Positions 27,510-37,285 are shown, counted from the first letter of the stretch. The stretch is 64,000 nucleotides of DNA from Promethearchaeota archaeon (GCA_019058515.1 JAHPYY010000192.1:1-64000), one strand, 5' to 3'. Numbers and translations: made by a program. The notes: generated from the letters alone by a model not told the origin.

Positions 27510-29220
27510 ATTTTTTTTTTAAATTCATTTTTTGATACTTTCTTGAAAAATCCTCGTCGGATCGGCATGTAGCATGAACTTTATGTATTATTTGCCAGTT
27601 ATTCTCTTCGAAATTATTCCAGATTTCGTATAATATAGTATCGAATTTTTTTATAAAATGGCTTAGAAATTGGAAAGTGTTTACCGTAACTTGAGTGTGT
27701 TTTTCTACAGGTATCAATTCAATTATATCGTTAATAGGATTCTCTAAGTGTGTTAACCAAGTTTGCATTAAAAATTTTTTCAATGAAATAGATTTGGTTT
27801 TGATATGAGGTATTTTGCATAACGCTGAATCTAACATTTCAATTCGCTCTTTAAACTCGGTTCTATTACTCGGTAAGTAATTATACACCCAATTTTTCAG
27901 TGGAGTTTGCCATTTCGGCACCATTGGGTTGAGATCAGCCTGAATGGTAAAATCCTTAACTCCTGATTGTTGGGCTAGTTTTCGCTGCGCTTGAATCAAC
28001 TTAATAATCCCTAATCTATCGCCTTCAGTTTCGGTTGGTAATCCTACGAGGAAGAAGTTTTTGAGAGCGTTAATCCCATTTTCAAAAATTATGTGAGTAG
28101 TATCGAGGATGCGTTCATTCGTAATATTCTTGCATAATTTTCGACGAAGTTGGTCGGTTCCCGTTTCAGGCGCTATGGTAAGACGATTTTGACCTCCTTT
28201 GGAAATAGCTTCAATAAGATCTGAAGTAACTTTATCTGGTCTAAGCGTAGCAATAGAAAGTTTTAATCCCTGATTTACGAGAGACCAACAAAGATCGGTT
28301 AAATGGGGAAAATCGCTTAAATTTACTCCAAATATACCTACTTTTAAGACATCAGTAGCGGTAACGCCTTCATCAACAATTTCGAGAAGTCTAGACAAGC
28401 TTCGGAATCTTGCAGGACTAAACATGCCTGAACCAATCATGCAGAACCTACAAGCATGACTACATCCCCTCCCGATTTCTAACTGAAAAGATTGTCCTTT
28501 AATCGGAGCGTATGGGTGATAATCGGGTAGAGTTGAGACGATTTGCCTAATAGGATAGCCTATTTCATCTAAATTGGTGAAATCGAATCGATCGTACCAG
28601 GATCCAGCAACTTCCTCGAATGTTTTTTCCCGAAAAAGGGAGGAATATGGAATTCCATTAGCCTCTAATGCGTGAGGAGTCCAAAAACCCCTTATTTTAT
28701 TGAAATCAGAAGGGTTACTCCAAAACTTAGCGATTCCCTCGTTATTTAACATTTTTAAAAATTGAGGGAGAGAGCATTCGGCGTCTCCTAAGAAAAACCC
28801 ATCTACTAAATCCATCAGAGGAAAGGGATTAGCACCAGCACACGGTCCACCAATGAACACCGGAGGATACTTACCTTTCTTGCGTTTTCGCATCATGTTG
28901 TCAATTGGAATCCCTGCTTTTCGCAACATCCATCCTACTATTAAATAATCGAGTTCAAATTGCGAAGTAAAACCTAATACATCCATCTCAGATAGAGTTA
29001 ATGTGTGTTCCATACTTCGAGGCTCCACAAACGGATTCCACGGAAGAAATATGCGTTCAAATCGCCAACCAGGTTGCGAATTAACAATATTGCCTAAGGT
29101 AATAACCGTCATACCATTCATGGCTATATTGTAATACGCGGGAAAAATTAGTCCGAAAGTTTTACCTTTTTCTTTCGCAAAAACATTTTTCTCAGTAACA
29201 AAAGAGGGGATACTTCTCAT
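27499..29220 (-). CDS. Radical SAM protein with B12-binding-like N-terminal domain
   Basis: 573 residues. A Rossmann-like N-terminal domain (VLGFTSQFELDYL and FIGGPCAGANPFPLMDLVD resemble the cobalamin-binding-like part of YgiQ/TIGR03960-type proteins) is followed by the 4Fe-4S site EIGRGCSHACRFC with C253, C257 and C260, and by LSIATLRPDKV and LTIAPETGTD, typical radical SAM barrel strands. The reaction is not known; relatives act in methylthiolation or cyclisation. ATG at 29220. Confidence 0.85.
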   Translation of the reverse strand: MRSIPSFVTEKNVFAKEKGKTFGLIFPAYYNIAMNGMTVITLGNIVNSQPGWRFERIFLPWNPFVEPRSMEHTLTLSEMDVLGFTSQFELDYLIVGWMLRKAGIPIDNMMRKRKKGKYPPVFIGGPCAGANPFPLMDLVDGFFLGDAECSLPQFLKMLNNEGIAKFWSNPSDFNKIRGFWTPHALEANGIPYSSLFREKTFEEVAGSWYDRFDFTNLDEIGYPIRQIVSTLPDYHPYAPIKGQSFQLEIGRGCSHACRFCMIGSGMFSPARFRSLSRLLEIVDEGVTATDVLKVGIFGVNLSDFPHLTDLCWSLVNQGLKLSIATLRPDKVTSDLIEAISKGGQNRLTIAPETGTDQLRRKLCKNITNERILDTTHIIFENGINALKNFFLVGLPTETEGDRLGIIKLIQAQRKLAQQSGVKDFTIQADLNPMVPKWQTPLKNWVYNYLPSNRTEFKERIEMLDSALCKIPHIKTKSISLKKFLMQTWLTHLENPINDIIELIPVEKHTQVTVNTFQFLSHFIKKFDTILYEIWNNFEENNWQIIHKVHATCRSDEDFSRKYQKMNLKKKSKK

Positions 29221-29427
29221 TTATTCTATCAGTTATTAGTTGTAGTTTAAGTAGGATTTTTGGTGTGGGTTTTTCTTTCGGTTTAACTCTACTTTAAATT
29301 CGACATGGAAATATTAAAATACCGATAATTGAGAGTGAAATTAACTAAACTTGTTTAATCCTCTAAATTAGAGTCTATTGGTTTATCATATTAGTTTTAA
29401 AAAATAAGTCAAATTATATAGATTACT

Positions 29428-29760
29428 ATGGAGGAATTTAAGGATAAAAGGATGTTCTTAATGGAAAAAATGAGGAATAGTGACGACTTTTTCAAAAAAT
29501 TTGGCAAGCTAGACGATGAAGCATTTGCACCAGGAGTCATCCCAAAGAAGTACAAAGAGCTCACAATGATCTCGGTGTCAATTGTTAGTAAATGCACGGA
29601 ATGTATAACGTACCACATCGAACAATCGATAAAAGAAGGTGCAACTTTACCCGAACTAATCGAAGCGATTAAAATGGGGATGATGGCAGCTGGTTCGACG
29701 ACTTATCCATATATAAGGCATAGTTTTAGCGTACTCTTTGAAATGAACCTTATTCAATAA
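29428..29760 (+). CDS. AhpD/carboxymuconolactone decarboxylase-family protein
   Basis: 110 residues, all-helical AhpD-like. The redox motif KCTECITYHI holds C56, C59 and H63 (the CxxCxxxH of AhpD-type peroxidase partners); the following IKEGATLPELIEAI and MMAAGSTTYPY fit the CMD fold. Probably a thiol-based antioxidant or disulfide protein in the cytosol, in a lineage of anaerobes. ATG at 29428 after a TATA-like AATTATATAG. Confidence 0.85.
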   Translation: MEEFKDKRMFLMEKMRNSDDFFKKFGKLDDEAFAPGVIPKKYKELTMISVSIVSKCTECITYHIEQSIKEGATLPELIEAIKMGMMAAGSTTYPYIRHSFSVLFEMNLIQ

Positions 29761-29823
29761 GTAAGAATCAGAATTTAATAGAGAGTTTAAATTTAAGCAA
29801 AAAAGAGAATTAATTTAGAGAGA

Positions 29824-29943
29824 TTATTCTCCTAATTCTTTCTTGAAGCAATCGTAACACAACCACTTCTTAGTCACAGCTGAATAATAATCTACATCCT
29901 CGGAACTACCGCATTTTTCGCATTTATCAGGTGTGTCGTTAAT
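29824..29943 (-). CDS. Tiny zinc-ribbon protein, apparent AUU start
   Basis: A 39-residue frame with KCEKCGSSEDV and WLCYDCFKKELGE: two CxxC knuckles 22 residues apart, a complete treble-clef or ribbon-type zinc site. The frame begins right after a stop and holds no ATG, GTG or TTG before the first cysteines; the first codon that gives a sensible N-terminus is ATT at 29943 (I/M-N-D-T-P-D-K-C). A TTTAAAT element about 25 bases upstream would fit leaderless transcription. Convergent with the AhpD-like gene. Confidence 0.5.
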   Translation of the reverse strand: MNDTPDKCEKCGSSEDVDYYSAVTKKWLCYDCFKKELGE

Positions 29944-30162
29944 TTAGAATCAGCTCGAATTTAAATCTTGATTATATATAGAAAAATTTTGTAATCCTAA
30001 TAAATTTTAGTCCTATTGAATAATAAATTACAGGGTGCGAGAATCATTGCCTAAAATCGATTTAAAAGCGCTCTAATCTCGTATAGCATATTAGGAAACT
30101 TATATTAGAGGGTATTTTTTTCTTTTAATATTAAGGATAAAATTACTAATATTAAAAAAGTA

Positions 30163-30546
30163 ATGACAAAATTTTGTCAATATTGCGGTAGTAATGTAGA
30201 ACCAGGCGAGCGTTTTTGTTCTTTATGCGGACACGAAATTGAAAAACCAAAGCTAAAAGATACGGTTAAGCGCGCCGAAATAGATGAGCGAGATAGAACG
30301 ATAGACGAGCTAAAGAACAGAATACGGCATCTAGAACAACAAGTTAGTTCGTCAAATAACGAAGAGCTAATTCGGTTAAGGCAGGAGTTGGATGAGCTAA
30401 AACGAAGCCAATCAAAACCTGTCTTTGCTCCGCAAGCGCAAGTTCAACCACCAACGAGAAGAAGCAGTAGTAGTGGTTGCGGGTGGTGTTGCTGTTGTAT
30501 CTTTATCATTTTTATAATAGGGTTTATTTTTATTATATTTTCGTAG
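30163..30546 (+). CDS. Zinc-ribbon, coiled-coil, tail-anchored membrane protein
   Basis: 127 residues: zinc ribbon at the start (FCQYCGSNV...FCSLCGHEI), a coiled coil of about 45 residues (IDELKNRIRHLEQQVSSS, then EELIRLRQELDELK), a Pro/Gln/Ser linker, a cysteine cluster (GCGWCCCC) and one terminal hydrophobic helix. The layout is that of a tail-anchored protein facing the cytosol. No family function known. ATG at 30163. Confidence 0.75.
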   Translation: MTKFCQYCGSNVEPGERFCSLCGHEIEKPKLKDTVKRAEIDERDRTIDELKNRIRHLEQQVSSSNNEELIRLRQELDELKRSQSKPVFAPQAQVQPPTRRSSSSGCGWCCCCIFIIFIIGFIFIIFS

Positions 30547-30548
30547 CC

Positions 30549-31165
30549 TTATTTTTTGCAAAAATGGTGTTTTAAAATTGTTCCTTTCGCCGCAATATAA
30601 GCATTTCCACCTACTGCTACGCTAATATTTTCGTTTTCTTTTTCAGCAGCTACTAATATGAGGGATTTTCTACCCATTTCATAGCCCTGCTCTATTTTTA
30701 TATCAATGCTTTTTTTTTCGCGTAATAATCGTGCTTTAAAAGGAATTCACCCAAACATCCATTTCCTGAACCTGGGCCAGGGACTTCTGAAATTCCGTAA
30801 AACAGTGAAAAAACTCGCACGCTAAGGTCGTTATAAGGGTTATATGTTTCCGGAGCCAATAATAGGATCGATTTTGCATGAGTGTATTTTATTACTTCTG
30901 TATACACTTTTTCGTTAATTTTAGCTCTTTTTAAGGATTCTAAGGTTTTTAAAAGTACTATCATAAACCAAAATCTCGTAGATACCTCCTGAATCTTGAA
31001 TCTCGTGCTTATTTCGGACACTTGAATATTTAACAAATTTGCAATTAGTTCAGGAGTAAAAAATTGTCCAAAAATTGGATGTCTCTGTTCTATCCAAATT
31101 GTCTTAAGTTTTTTCGCTTTGTATTTAAACAATACCGGTATGCTTTCAACCTTCAAATTTAGCAA
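30549..31165 (-). pseudogene. phzF-like isomerase gene, truncated and frameshifted
   Basis: Encodes the second part of a PhzF-type protein: KTIWIEQRHPIFGQFF, EVSTRFWFMIVLL, GISEVPGPGSGNGCLGEFLL, then after a frame change at a run of nine A (30710-30718) the C-terminus IEQGYEMGRKSLILVAA and VAVGGNAYIAAKGTI. The N-terminal third, with the catalytic Glu and the GHPT loop of the family, is absent: an in-frame TGA lies just upstream and then unrelated sequence. So this is a decayed gene. The EDPATGSA motif is also altered to EVPGPGSG. Confidence 0.7.
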
Positions 31166-31440
31166 CAGTATTTTGATTGGTTTTTTGATGATTTCTTGTA
31201 GACTACTGCTTCATATGCATATGAAATTTTCTCTAAGGTTAGTATCTGATCTTGTTCTTCCTTATCTTTTGGTACTTTATCCGCTACCAAAAATGTTTCT
31301 CCAGAAGGACAAATAAATCCATAAAGCGTAAACAAGTTTCCTGCTGGAACTTTATCAATATCTAAAAGATATTCATCTTTTAAAGAATTTTCAATTCCTT
31401 TGGTCTCATTTGGGACTGAAAATAAAAAGATTTAAAGTTG
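31159..31440 (-). other. Start-less protein-like frame upstream of the phzF remnant
   Basis: An open minus-strand frame directly after a stop encodes FSVPNETKGIENSLKDEYLL, then KVPAGNLFTLYGFICPSG and VADKVPKDKEEQDQILTL. It overlaps the 5' end of the phzF remnant in another frame. No start codon of the usual kind and no family recognised; either a fragment or a gene with a rare start. The rest of the gap to 31573 is AT-rich and empty. Confidence 0.35.
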
Positions 31441-31573
31441 TACCAAACCATCATAAAATATGACCTAATCTGTTTATCTATATTGAAACTTTATAAATTT
31501 TAAAATCCTTATATTTTTTTAGAGATCTAATATTTAAATACTGCCATAAAAGGTTTTAATTAATTGAGCTAAG

Positions 31574-32038
31574 ATGAATTCAAATAAAATCAAAAAAACA
31601 GAAGAAATGATAAGATTTGAGAAAGAGACAGGTAAAAAAGCTGTATGGAGAGGATTAATTACAAATGAATTTAAAAAGTGGAAAAGAGGAGAAAAAGTCT
31701 ATACTCATGAAGGTACAAGATGGACTATTTATGTTGATTCAGATACAGATAAAAAATGGAAAAAATTTTTAACAGAGATTAAAAAGCAAAAAGAGAATTA
31801 TTCTATCTCTCAATTAGGAAAAGATGGAATAAATCTTTTAATAGATGTCTATGAAAAAGTTAGAAAAGTTGGTAAAGACATTAATTTTAACTTAATTAAA
31901 GAATTAACTACTAATTCATTAGATCTTTCTCTTATAAATCCTAAGTCGGCAATAAGGGAAGAATTAATTCAAGTGATTACTCCATTACATTTCTTTATCC
32001 AGAGAAAAAAAAGCCTAAGTTTAACATTAAAAAAGTAA
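31574..32038 (+). CDS. Unknown protein with ribbon-helix-helix-like segment
   Basis: 154 residues, ATG start. The middle reads WTIYVDSDTDKKWKKFL followed by YSISQLGKDGINLLIDVY, a strand-helix-helix order like a MetJ/Arc ribbon-helix-helix DNA-binding motif (strand with alternating residues, then xSISxL..xGI). If so it is a transcription regulator, and it lies just 3 bases before the large surface-protein gene, which it might control. Lysine-rich. No close family recalled. Confidence 0.6.
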   Translation: MNSNKIKKTEEMIRFEKETGKKAVWRGLITNEFKKWKRGEKVYTHEGTRWTIYVDSDTDKKWKKFLTEIKKQKENYSISQLGKDGINLLIDVYEKVRKVGKDINFNLIKELTTNSLDLSLINPKSAIREELIQVITPLHFFIQRKKSLSLTLKK

Positions 32039-32086
32039 ATTTTGGATAATTTTTTAAAAAACGAAGTGAAAAATGAAGTGATAATA

Positions 32087-35000
32087 ATGGCGGGAAATTG
32101 GAAAAAACAAAAAAATAAGATATTAATATTATGTTTTCTCATATTGAGTTTTAATCTTCCTAATTATTACTTAAAACCAGAGATGTTAATTTCATCTAGA
32201 GAAATTGATAAAACAAATATTCAAAATTCAAATCAAATCTATATATTTAAATTTACTGTCGCTGATCCGAAAAGTGAAGAAACTTTTGAAACTCAATATG
32301 TTATCCCTCAAGACGGAAAGTTTTTAATTACGATAAATAATCCAGATGGGTCTTCAGATGGACATTTTCGATTTCATATAACTGATGGTTCTGGAAATGA
32401 ATATGAAGCAATTCATCTTCCCACAGCAGATGTTACATGTTGTCCTGAAGTCCCTTATGATGAAGATACTAATTCTGGAAGAACATTTTACCAAGTTTAT
32501 ACAAATGTAAAGAAAATGTGGGGTGAGGTCACTCTTAAAGTTCCCTATCGCCTTGATAATGATATATCTGACAACACAGGTCAAGATTCTTTAGAAGTTG
32601 AATTCATTCCTGACTTTATTGAAATAATGGGAGCAGAAGAAATCCTCCATACTTCTTGTGCTCCTCAAAGTTCTAATTCTTGGTCCAAAAGTTTCAGTTT
32701 AGATAAGGACGATCAATTGATTATTTTGGACGAGACAATTAATGCAGGAGGAGGTGGAGGTTATGATATATATCTTAATAAGCAGTATCAATGCAGTATT
32801 ACATATGGGTTTAAAGGAACTTCATTTACTGGAGCCCCAAGAATAGTTGCAATCAATATTTCAAAGGGATCTTATGTATTGGATGTAGTCCATTCAGATT
32901 CCTATTATGGTGACAATTATGGGGATAGTAGAACGGCTAAATTTTATGTTAAACAAAATGGAGAAACTGGTTCCGTCAATACTACAGTTCAAGAAATGTC
33001 TCTGTACGAAGCTACACAAACTTTTAAGTCTCTCGTGTCGATTTCATTAAAAGGAAATGGTTATTTCTATGGAAAATGTATATCCTTATCTATAGAACAA
33101 CTTACGGAGGTTGATGTATCAATTAATATTGATGAAGGTATTAAGTTAATCCCATCAAATTCTTCGTATCAAACGATGGTTATATCAAAAAATGAAATAC
33201 TTTCTTTAACTTATTCCGGTCATATGCGAACAATAACTCTCTATGGATTCTGTACTGAAATTTATAATGATGTTCCCATAAGTTCAATAGAATTCACTGT
33301 AGATTCGACAAAATTTTCTAATTCTGCAAATGTTGGGAAGATTTTAGCATATTTAAAAACGAATACTAGTTATTATGAGACTAGAGCAGCCCAATGTGCT
33401 ATTTGGGCTGCCACCGATGGACCATCAAGTGTAATTTATGAATACTACTTTTCGGAATCTACCCGTTATACAGCAAATGTCATTTTAGAAGAAAGTGGAA
33501 CAGGCTTATATATTCCTATAAGCGATGTTGATGGAGATGGATTGAGTGATGATGAAGAGATAAATAAATACTCAACAGATCCAGAAGATTCTGATGATGA
33601 TGGATTAAGTGATTATGAGGAAGTAAATGCTTATTCTACTGATCCAAACAATTCAGATAGTGATGATGATGGATTAAGTGATTATGAGGAAATAAATGCT
33701 TATTCTACTGATCCAAACAATTCAGATAGTGATGATGATGGATTAAGTGATTATGAGGAAGTAAATACTTATTCTACTGATCCAAACAATTCTGATAGTG
33801 ATGGAGATGGCTTTAGTGATAAAGAAGAGATTTCTTGGTATTTTAGTGATCCAAATAATAGAAATAGTACTCCCTTAGGTGATATTACAGTGATACTTGT
33901 TTTAATCATTAGTTCTGTTATTGTGGTAATAACTTTAATCATTTTGAAGAGAAGAAAAAAGATAAAAGAAGTAGAAAAAATAGAAGTTGTAGAGAGAAGT
34001 TGGAATAATTTGGAAAGAAAAGGAAAGGGAAGTAGAGCCCTAACCGATACATTTAGGGTAAGAAAAGACGAAGAAGCAAAAAGAGTGGCAGAACTCTTAG
34101 AGAAAATTAAAATTGAAAACCAGAAAATTATTACAAAAGCGAAAAATAATATGAGTAAAGAATTTTATGATGAAGCTATAGTTTTCTTTGAGAAATCTAA
34201 ACAAATATGCCTTAATCGAGGATGGAAAGAGGGTATTACTTATGCAGAGAAAATGATTCTTGAATGTGAAAACAAAAAACAAGATAGCTATGAAAATTTG
34301 ATGCTAAAAGCAAAACAACTAAACGAGCAAGGTAAAGAACTTTATAAAACTCATTCTTTTGTAGAATCTATCGATTTTTGGAATAAGGTTATAAATCTCT
34401 ACGATCTTGCCCTTAAGAAAGCACCTTCATCAAAAGATAAAGAAGAAATAAGAGAGTATAAAAGAACACTTAAAGAAAATATTTGCTATTCTTATATAGA
34501 AAGTGGTAAGAACTATAACCAATTAGCGATAGATAAGCATAATGAGAAAAATATTCAAAAAGCAAGGGAATTATGGATCAAGGCGTCAAACAGTTTTCAA
34601 AGAGCGAATAACCAAATTACATCAAACTTACTTAATATTTCTTATGAAAAATTAAATAATAGGATTAAGACCATTGAATTAAATCTAAAACAACTTCAAA
34701 TAGAAGAATTATGTTTGAGTGCAGATGAGGATATAGAGAAAGCTAAAACCTTAGTTGATACTAACTTAATAAAAGCAGTAAACCAAGTTAACACTTCAAT
34801 CTTAAAATATATTGATACAATTTCCCAAGCTAAAGATAGTAATTTTAACGAATTAATTGATGGTATTCAGGGTAAATTAGATGATGCTGAAAATTTTGAG
34901 TCAGAACTTCGTGTAAAAATACGCGAATCGTATGGAATAGAACCAGTAGTACCAGATGTGATTACAGAGGATCAAGAAGGCATGGCTAAATCGTTCATTG

Positions 35001-35902
35001 AATCGGATAAAAAAAAGTATATTATATCAGCTCCTCGAGAATATGAATTTATAGGAGGTCAGGTACGATTTAAGCTAGCAATAATCAATAATACTAATTT
35101 TCCTCTGACAGAATTCGTTATTACCTTTGTTATTCCTAATTCTTTAAAATGGATAGCTCATGAACCTGGATATGAGCGAAAAGGAGATAGTATTTTTATA
35201 GAAAAATTAGGTAAAAATGAGAAAAAATCAATTTCCTTATATTTAGAGCCAATTAGTTGTATGGAAAGCCCTATTAATGCTACTATCAGTTTTCACGATA
35301 TAAGAGATAAACCACGAGCTTTAATTATGGAACCTAAAATGATTTCAATATCATGTCCAATATTTTTTACAAAAGAAGAAGTTAATTTAGCGAGAGTTAA
35401 AAGTCTTAAAGAAAATCTTATTCATCATGATAAGAAAACTTTTCCTATTTCTAATCCAAAAAATGTGGTTATGATATTTGAAACAATATTAAATGTACTT
35501 GGAAATCGCGATATCAAACTTGTTAGTAAAACACTTTCAGAAAATAATAAGTATGGTGAAGCTTGGTTTTATGGAACCACCAAAGTAAGAAAAAAAGGAC
35601 ATATCATTTCTATCTCAGTTAATGGAGAAAAGAAAATATTAGAACTCGAAGCTTCTGGAGATGATGAAGACCAAATTACTGGATTTTTAGCTGATATAAG
35701 CAGAGAAACTAGAGAAAAACTCGTAAACAGAAACCTTATTTCTTCAGAAGATCGGTTTTTAGATATGAGAGTCTCGATTGCTTCTCGATTATGTCCTTAT
35801 TGTCTCGAGTATATTTCAAAGAATTTAGTGGAAAAATTTTATAATGGAGAATCTATAAAATGTAAAAATTGTGATGTTCAAATTGATGTACTTAAAACTT
35901 AA
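32087..35902 (+). CDS. Giant type-I membrane protein: ectodomain, calcium repeats, TM, cytosolic helical repeats, zinc ribbon
   Basis: 1271 residues from the ATG at 32087, which places a signal peptide at the N-terminus (KILILCFLILSF); the frame opens at a TTG at 32042. Residues 40-475 are a beta-rich, Ser/Thr/Asn-rich ectodomain. Residues 480-594 hold about five thrombospondin-type-3/EF-like calcium repeats (DVDGDGLSDDEE, then near-identical DSDDDGLSDYEE units). A single transmembrane helix at about 600-621 is followed by RRKKIK, so the rest is cytosolic: TPR-like helices (about 660-960), a beta domain with a PREYEFIGGQVRFKLAI start, and a C-terminal zinc ribbon CPYC...CKNC. Probably a cell-surface receptor or adhesion protein. 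Confidence 0.85.
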   Translation: MAGNWKKQKNKILILCFLILSFNLPNYYLKPEMLISSREIDKTNIQNSNQIYIFKFTVADPKSEETFETQYVIPQDGKFLITINNPDGSSDGHFRFHITDGSGNEYEAIHLPTADVTCCPEVPYDEDTNSGRTFYQVYTNVKKMWGEVTLKVPYRLDNDISDNTGQDSLEVEFIPDFIEIMGAEEILHTSCAPQSSNSWSKSFSLDKDDQLIILDETINAGGGGGYDIYLNKQYQCSITYGFKGTSFTGAPRIVAINISKGSYVLDVVHSDSYYGDNYGDSRTAKFYVKQNGETGSVNTTVQEMSLYEATQTFKSLVSISLKGNGYFYGKCISLSIEQLTEVDVSINIDEGIKLIPSNSSYQTMVISKNEILSLTYSGHMRTITLYGFCTEIYNDVPISSIEFTVDSTKFSNSANVGKILAYLKTNTSYYETRAAQCAIWAATDGPSSVIYEYYFSESTRYTANVILEESGTGLYIPISDVDGDGLSDDEEINKYSTDPEDSDDDGLSDYEEVNAYSTDPNNSDSDDDGLSDYEEINAYSTDPNNSDSDDDGLSDYEEVNTYSTDPNNSDSDGDGFSDKEEISWYFSDPNNRNSTPLGDITVILVLIISSVIVVITLIILKRRKKIKEVEKIEVVERSWNNLERKGKGSRALTDTFRVRKDEEAKRVAELLEKIKIENQKIITKAKNNMSKEFYDEAIVFFEKSKQICLNRGWKEGITYAEKMILECENKKQDSYENLMLKAKQLNEQGKELYKTHSFVESIDFWNKVINLYDLALKKAPSSKDKEEIREYKRTLKENICYSYIESGKNYNQLAIDKHNEKNIQKARELWIKASNSFQRANNQITSNLLNISYEKLNNRIKTIELNLKQLQIEELCLSADEDIEKAKTLVDTNLIKAVNQVNTSILKYIDTISQAKDSNFNELIDGIQGKLDDAENFESELRVKIRESYGIEPVVPDVITEDQEGMAKSFIESDKKKYIISAPREYEFIGGQVRFKLAIINNTNFPLTEFVITFVIPNSLKWIAHEPGYERKGDSIFIEKLGKNEKKSISLYLEPISCMESPINATISFHDIRDKPRALIMEPKMISISCPIFFTKEEVNLARVKSLKENLIHHDKKTFPISNPKNVVMIFETILNVLGNRDIKLVSKTLSENNKYGEAWFYGTTKVRKKGHIISISVNGEKKILELEASGDDEDQITGFLADISRETREKLVNRNLISSEDRFLDMRVSIASRLCPYCLEYISKNLVEKFYNGESIKCKNCDVQIDVLKT
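33524..33870 (+). repeat. Tandem calcium-binding repeats in coding sequence
   Basis: Imperfect to near-perfect tandem units of 60-69 bp, each encoding a DSDDDGLSDYEE calcium loop followed by a (V/I)NAYSTDPNN spacer. The units at 33593-33655, 33656-33724 and 33725-33793 are almost identical in DNA, which indicates recent unit duplication. Confidence 0.8.
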
Positions 35903-35997
35903 TAACATAAGTTTTTTTGTTGTATTGGGGGACCTCTTCTTACATGGATACTAGGTTGTTCACAATGGAATTAGGAGATTACCTAAGGAGTCTTGTT

Positions 35998-36531
35998 TTA
36001 GAGTAATCCAGCTCTTCTCATCATAAGCCTTGTGATATCAATAAATATTTCTTCGATGTTATCTCCCGATTTGGAAGAACATTCCACATAACCCCATAAA
36101 TTGTTTTTCTTGGCTAAATCAAAAGCATCATGGCGTGAAACTGCTCGCTTATACTCCAAATCTAATTTTCCCCCAATCATAATAATTGGAAGGGGAGATT
36201 CTTTGCCCATGTAACCCTTTTTAAAAATTTCTAACCACTCTTGGAAGTGTTTAAGGCTAACATAGCGCGTAATGTCGTACATAAATAATCCCCCTGAGGC
36301 GCCTATAGCATAACTTGGTAATAAGAACCGGAATCTGCTTTCACCTGCAAAATCCCATATCTGCAAGGATACGAGCTTTCCATCCACTTCGAGTTTTTTT
36401 ATGTGAAAATCAACCCCAATAGTAATACCGGAGTCACCTTTATATACGCCAGATAAGTAACGATTTACTAAGGTAGTCTTTCCGACACCACCATCTCCAA
36501 AAATGATAATCTTAAACATGGCGTCTTGCAT
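35998..36531 (-). CDS. Ras/Rab-like small GTPase
   Basis: 177 residues. P-loop GDGGVGKT at 12-19, switch I with the TIG at about 37-39, switch II WDFAGE at 59-64, base-recognition GKLD at 121-124 in place of NKxD, and SSK at 152-154 in place of SAK. The Asp for guanine is kept. It ends RRAGLL with no cysteine, so it is not lipid-anchored by the eukaryotic route. Molecular switch; partner unknown. A roadblock-like gene lies divergently 275 bp away, as expected for a GTPase with its platform protein. Start at ATG 36531 or the ATG four codons on. Confidence 0.9.
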   Translation of the reverse strand: MQDAMFKIIIFGDGGVGKTTLVNRYLSGVYKGDSGITIGVDFHIKKLEVDGKLVSLQIWDFAGESRFRFLLPSYAIGASGGLFMYDITRYVSLKHFQEWLEIFKKGYMGKESPLPIIMIGGKLDLEYKRAVSRHDAFDLAKKNNLWGYVECSSKSGDNIEEIFIDITRLMMRRAGLL

Positions 36532-36826
36532 ATCTATTCATGTCCTCTTTTTATTGAATCTTTAATAGCTATAGAGCGTTTTTAATTGAGATCTCTAGTT
36601 TTGAACAAGTCGTTCTGTTTTATATATCTTTTTACTATGTAATCTAGATGATTTTACTTAATTATTATAATAATAGCACATGTTTTTAAAAATGATTGCA
36701 TTTCGTTAAACCCTCCATACTCAATAATTATGCATTGATATATTTCTTTGAGATGGTTTAAAAATCAAAAACACTTATAATTATCAATTATATGATAGGA
36801 GTCTTGTGTTACAACAATCTTTTCTC

Positions 36827-37207
36827 ATGAACATTTCCGAAATAGAGAAGATAAAAAAATCCTTGTTAAAGCTTAAGAACCAGTTTAAATTAGCTGGAAT
36901 TCTCCTATCGTTTAATGATGGAAGATCTTTGGTAAATTTAATGGATGGTTGTACTGATCATGAAGCGTTTTCTGCTATGTGTGCCATTGTAATAAGAAGC
37001 GCTCAAGATGTTAAAGTTTCAATTAACAACAATCGATTAAAAAAAGTTGTAGTGGAAATGAATCGCAAAACGCTAGTTATTATAGAAATCGATAGAAAGT
37101 TTTTTATGGCGTTTGTATTAGGACTTGAGTCGATGGCAAACTTAGCGTTTGAGAGGTTAGAAGCCTACTTACCTGAGCTAATTGAAAGTTTAAAATCAAT
37201 TTCATAG
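36827..37207 (+). CDS. Roadblock/LC7-like protein
   Basis: 126 residues from the ATG at 36827 (a GTG at 36806 is in frame). Pattern: helix (EIEKIKKSLLKLKNQF), strands AGILLSFNDGRSLVNL, helix with AMCAIVIRSAQDV, strands KKVVVEMNRKTLVIIEI and FMAFVLG, terminal helix. This is a roadblock/LC7 order with low sequence conservation. Divergent from the small GTPase gene, suggesting a functional pair. Confidence 0.7.
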   Translation: MNISEIEKIKKSLLKLKNQFKLAGILLSFNDGRSLVNLMDGCTDHEAFSAMCAIVIRSAQDVKVSINNNRLKKVVVEMNRKTLVIIEIDRKFFMAFVLGLESMANLAFERLEAYLPELIESLKSIS

Positions 37208-37285
37208 TATATACCTATAATAAGCAAAGTATTTTAACGAAATAAAATAATTTAGCAAAAAGCATTTAACGAGATAAGAATTAAG

